Assembly: GCA_034687125.1 (NCBI GenBank)
Contig: JAQGBZ010000130.1
Location: forward strand, 1-64,000
Direction: 5' to 3'
Origin: Neelides folsomi
Taxonomy: Eukaryota > Arthropoda > Collembola > Neelipleona > Neelidae
Length of the DNA: 64,000 bases
Shown here: one piece after another, positions 59,382 to 64,000 of the stretch
Position numbering within the stretch: position 1 is the first letter of the stretch
Layout: every line of letters starts with the position of its first letter
Made by a program: the position numbers and the translations under genes
The notes under the pieces: generated by a model
What the model was told of the DNA's origin: nothing
The model's input: the letters and a program-made list of their open reading frames with translations, nothing else
The model's database searches: none

Positions 59382-62300
59382 ATGGATGCTCCTAAAGTTT
59401 CATTAGAAAGCATTGCTGTAAGTCAATTACTAACAAAATCTCATTTCGCTTCTTAATAAAACGCACTAAATGTAAGCATGAGCTAAAAGTTAATAAAAAG
59501 ATTTTTTGTTTGAATATCAAAGGGTTTTGGTTCTTTCGACGGCGAATTGGAAATCGATGGATCAAATGTCAATACAAGGAGGTTAGAAAAATCATTTCAT
59601 TGATTTAATATTTAACGGTTATGTGTAAATACATACATACGTGTGTACTGGCTTATTTTGGGAATAATGTTGAATGAGAACTGATAATAATTCTTTATTC
59701 GATATTTATCTTTATAGAGGAAGTCCAAGCAATTCGCCGCCAACGGCTGGTGGTTCGGAGGAAAGCAGTCCAAGCAAACGTGTGCAATTCAAGTATGTAA
59801 TCTTTGATAGTTAGCAGTTATATATGAATTATTAACAGCACAGTAACTCTATCTCTTTTGTTTCCTAAACTTGTTAATCATTTTGACGGTAATTGGATTT
59901 CCTTTGTTGGGCCCGGAATTCAATAAAGAGCTATTTACAAGCTAAAGTCATTAATTTTTTAATTGATTAATTAATTACAGGAGAGAGCGGAAGAGCAAAA
60001 ACAGCATGGAAGATGAAAACGAAGATGAAAACGAAGAATTACTTGAAATAAACTTTAACGCTAAATCAAGACCAATTACAATTCCCAGAGATAAAAGTTC
60101 TTCTGCTTCGCTTATAATCCCAATTGAATTCCAAGAAGTAAATTTTACTTACATTAAAAATAATCTTTATTTAAAATTAAGTAAATTGGAATAATTTTTT
60201 CTATTATAGGTATTTATTAATGTTAGTATTGTAGTATTTTATAGGAAATAAAAATTGAAATTAAAATAAATTTTTATTAAAATATTATATTTATTTTTGG
60301 ATTTTAGGGATATCGATTCGTCCAATTAGACATCCTCACTGGCCCTGATAGCTCCGACATTGAAGATTATGAATGGACGGAAACATCAAGATGGATCAAA
60401 TACGAAGAAGATTTGGAGGAAAGTTCGGGTCGATGGGGACGACCGCACAATTCAGCTGTTTTTCTCAACGCTCTTCTTAAAGCCAGATCGTTGATTCAAA
60501 CTGAAGGTTCCTTTATTTGACAATAAGACATTTCACAATTAAATTATTTAATTTTGTTCAACTATTGAGAAAGTGATTTTATAAGGTAAAGTGTTTACAT
60601 TATTCATTTGTAATTTGGGGTAATAAATATTTAATAGGTTTAATCTCACTGAACACTGATGGGAAAGATATGGGAGAAATTGGGCAAAACACGTGTAAAA
60701 TGCTGTTGAACAAAGGCCTTATTACTTCTGCCTCAGCCACGATATTTTTAAAAGCAATGGAATTGAAGCACGTCCACGTGATGGAAATTAGCGATTGGTT
60801 TGGCATCAAGAAACCGCAATACGCCTCTTACGCGAGCCTCCAAGTAATTAATGAGATTAATTAAGCAAATTACATTAATTATTTCGGTATTAAATGATCT
60901 CAAGTGTTAAGTAATGTTTATTTAGTTGCATTAGTTTAACTTTGTCCTTTTATTTAGAGCTTATATGAAGATAGCCCTGGCACTAAAGTTCGATCTCCTT
61001 TAGAGCAAATTTTAACAAAGAAAAGCTCTTTTCCAAAAATCAACTCTTCAAATACAATCAAAAGGCAGATTGATTCAAGTGTGAGTATTTAGTTCATTTT
61101 AAAATAAATATCTGAAGAATTAAAAAAATTCCGAGATTAAATTTAATCTTGGCATTTTTAGATTTTTTTCTTGGAATTCAATTAATGTTAATGTTTAAAT
61201 TGTCAGATTGAAATGAAAATCATGGGAGTAAATAAAGAGTCAAATGCAATGGAAGAATTGATGTCGTCGTCCGAAAGAGAAGGAATGAGAAAATGGACCC
61301 AGAAGTTCACCGAAGGAAGCCTCAACTTGTTTGGAAGATTTGATGAATTGAGCGAAAGAATTTTTGTGTTCATCCGACTCAAAGAAACGCCTTTACTTTT
61401 TAATGTCACAGAGGTACTCATAAGTACATTCATTTAATAACATAATTTATTTTAGTAATTTTATACTTTTAACTTGGGGTTAAACGGCACTTTTTGTGCT
61501 TCCACCTATGGTAGATAATTTAATACAATTAGTATAATCTACTTCCGATAGATAAAAGATAATGAAGATTGTTTTGATTCTTCTTATGCTCTGCCTAATT
61601 AAATTCATAATTAAAATGAAAGTTAAATAGTTATAATCTATTTTGGTTTATTTTACAGGTTCCGATTCCAGTTTCATTCATTGTGATTCTTCTAATCCCG
61701 AAATGGGACGATTTGGATTTGGCGGAAGTTGGGAAATCCTTTGGTTCCCTAATGGCTAACAAAGTTCGTTGCTTCAATGGATAAAATCCTTCCTTCCTTC
61801 CTAGTTGGGTTGTCCTTTTCTTAATTATTGAATTTTAAAAGCCAATCCTAAAAAAATCAAAATTAAATAACTTTTATAAAATTCTATTAAAACTCATTTT
61901 AACAAAAGTATACAACTTTTATTTATTTTATTTTATTTTCAAAATTATAATTTCGTATACTTTTAAATCTATTTTTACCATCAAACTTAACAAGAATAAT
62001 GATATTGATTTTCAATTTTTGATTATTTGTATTTTTATAATTTGATTTTTAGAAAATTTCAAAATAGTTAGAAATATTAAATTAGAATTTAGTTAAATTA
62101 GTTTAAAAGCTCTTAATGCATCAAAAATTAATTCTCAAGTGTCAATAATCCTTTTGTTTCAATGTCTCCCTTCTTTGAACAGAGTTTCTTTCAACGTGCA
62201 ACTGAAGCTCACGGTCGCGAATGTCTTCTCAAAGGCCTTGAGGATTTCTTGGACGAATGCATTATTTTTCCACCTGGAGAATTTGAAGATTCAAATCTCA

Positions 62301-63938
62301 TTCCAATGCACAAACTCAGAACTAAAACCAGGGAACTTTTCTTAAGGAAGCAATTGAGAAAAGTTTCGTTGCAAAGTTGTAATATACTAAATGAACCCGA
62401 TCTCCCGCTTCATTTAACAATTGATGGTGAATTTATAAAAATGATTTTTTAAACAAATAATTCATTGCATTATTTTAAACATTATTATGAACATTTTAGA
62501 CGGGAATCCGATGAATAGAGATCCATTTATTCGTACCGGAAGACCATTCGGCGGCGCCATCGACGATTTAAAATATCGCTACAATTTGTATAAATCTGAC
62601 ATCACCGACTCTTTTAATCTTCAATGTGTGGCGACTGTTTGTTTCTTGTATTTCGCATCAATAGCCCATGTCATTACTTTTGGAGGACTCTTAGGTAAAT
62701 GCTTTTTAATTATTAGTAAAATAAAAGTAAAATATTTAATAGCAGTTTTGTTATGTTCTTTCTTAATTTAATAGATTTTTCATTTTTTAATAATTCCAGG
62801 AGAAAAAACGGACAATCAAATCGGAATCAGTGAAACAATCGTGGCATCGTCTTTTGCTGGAGCATTTTTTTCACTTACTTCAGGGCAACCGCTATTACCA
62901 ATCAACCCAACAGGGCCTTTGCTTCTATTTGACGAACTTCTTTACAAGTTTTGTCGAAGTCATGAATTTGAATATTTGACGGTCCGCGTTTGGATTTCTC
63001 TCTGGGTTGGACTAATCACACTCATCCTTGTGGGATTCGAAGGGAGCGTTTTGGTCAAAAGATTCACGCGTTTCACTCAAGAAATCTTTGCAAATTTCAT
63101 CTCTGTCATTTTCACTTATGAGAGCATTCACTGTTTAATGCAAGTGTATGAAGTTCATCCGCTCAAGTTTGTTGTGCCAACTTTTTCTTCTGTTTCTCTT
63201 TTACCCATCGATCCATTTAACGATACAAGCACGTGAGTAATCAATAAAGTTTTTAATATAGCATTTTAAACCTCTTGATCATTTCATAATTAATGATAAA
63301 TAATGTGTTTTTGTAATGGCTAAATTATGATTATTTTGGGCAGTTTTCCAGGAAATCCAATTGATAATCTTGGAGGAGATATGGGAGATTTGGACCATCA
63401 GCCGAACACTGCTCTGCTTTCAACATTCCTCATGCTCGGAACTTTCTTCTTTGCATATTTTCTTAAAATGTTTAAAAACAGCATTTTCTTGCCTGACCGG
63501 GTAATTAATTAATAACATTAAAACCATCAAATGATAAACAATCCAAAACTCTAAGCAATTTCAGTTAACACGAAAATTGAAATTGAGCAGATCTAATCAT
63601 TATTAGATTATAAAAATGTTTTATTAAAGACTTTAATTAGTTTGATCGCTATCTTAAAATAAATATCTTTATTTTTAGGTACGAATTTTATTGGGAGATT
63701 TCAATGTTCCAATCGCAATAGCAATAATGGTCGCAATCGACTACAACATAGCGGACGAAATTTATACTCAAAAGCTCAAAGTCCCCACCGGCATTGAACC
63801 ATCAAGGCCTGAATTAAGAGGTTGGATCATTTCCCCTTTCGGGTCAAAAGGAGATTTTCCTTTATGGCTTATTTTCGCTACCGCCATTCCTGCAATCCTC
63901 GTTTCGATAATCGTATTTATGACCATCGAAATTTGCGA
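59382..63938 (+). CDS. SLC4-family anion exchanger (AE/band 3 type), 5' part, at least 14 exons, cut by window end
   Basis: The exons are 59382-59417, 59523-59581, 59718-59792, 59981-60137, 60308-60506, 60638-60843, 60958-61080, 61207-61413, 61659-61763, 62183-62426, 62500-62694, 62800-63232, 63344-63500 and 63679-63938. Every join is in phase, for about 818 residues so far. An acidic, Ser-rich N-terminus is followed by the band-3 cytoplasmic domain (WTETSRWIKYEEDLEESSGR ... FLDECIIFPPGEF). The membrane domain starts at FIRTGRPFGGAIDDLKYRY. FASIAHVITFGGLLG, GPLLLFDEL, FTRFTQEIF, NTALLSTFLMLGTFFFA and LLGDFNVPIAIAIM all follow the chloride/bicarbonate exchanger (SLC4A1-3) type rather than the sodium-bicarbonate branch. 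Expected plasma-membrane chloride/bicarbonate exchange for pH control. The last exon ends VFMTIEICE, where relatives have about FMETQI. Donor GTGAGT at 63939 shows it continues. Confidence 0.93.
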
Positions 63939-64000
63939 GTGAGTTATTATTTATTTTCAGAAATTAACGATTACAATTGAAGAATTAAATCTACTAATTA

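Overview
The window is AT-rich arthropod nuclear DNA with short spliceosomal introns (GT-AG, plus one GC-AG). It carries animal-type genes: a cathepsin D-like protease, a cathepsin L-like protease, a mitochondrial carrier of the SLC25A33/36 type and an SLC4 anion exchanger. It also holds a dense set of gustatory-type (Gr) and divergent ionotropic (IR) chemoreceptors. Chemoreceptors of these two families, together with an arylamine N-acetyltransferase-like gene, suggest a hexapod, and I suspect a springtail (Collembola). That placement is inference, since no species marker is present. All exon joins below were made by eye from splice-site motifs, reading-frame phase and family similarity.

Layout. 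0-4 kb: a cysteine-rich DUF4789-like exon, a small secreted cysteine-rich protein and the N-acetyltransferase. 4-5.6 kb: a dead mariner element split by a small foldback element. 7.3-9.4 kb: the aspartic protease. 9.9-11.9 kb: a dead hAT element with a nested MITE. 12.4-16.5 kb: a ZAD/C2H2 zinc-finger gene in which one exon module is present three times, with a GC-rich insertion in one intron. 18-21.4 kb: two Gr-type receptors. 21.8-24.4 kb (minus): a claudin/PMP22-like tetraspan with a long acidic loop. 25.7-33.4 kb: the SLC25A33/36-like carrier with two introns above 3 kb. 35.2-37.1 kb: a single-exon IR. 38 kb: a 63-residue secreted peptide. 38.9-40.4 kb: the cathepsin L-like gene. 41.9-49 kb: three more Gr-type genes (two minus, one plus) among foldback elements. 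50-51.6 kb: a secreted protein with two knottin-like cysteine modules joined by a threonine-rich repeat. 53.3-58.4 kb: a tandem pair of IR genes sharing near-identical blocks. 59.4 kb to the end: the 5' part of an SLC4 anion exchanger that runs off the window.

Genome dynamics. At least five short elements have inverted ends beginning GG(C/T) and flanking target duplications of 8-9 bp. Several carry internal GGTAAC/GGCAAC repeats and short CCTAA runs like the arthropod telomere repeat. They look like one non-autonomous foldback (possibly Mutator-like) group active in this lineage, and they are the most distinctive repeated structure here. The chemoreceptor genes show tandem duplication, intron loss and probable gene conversion.
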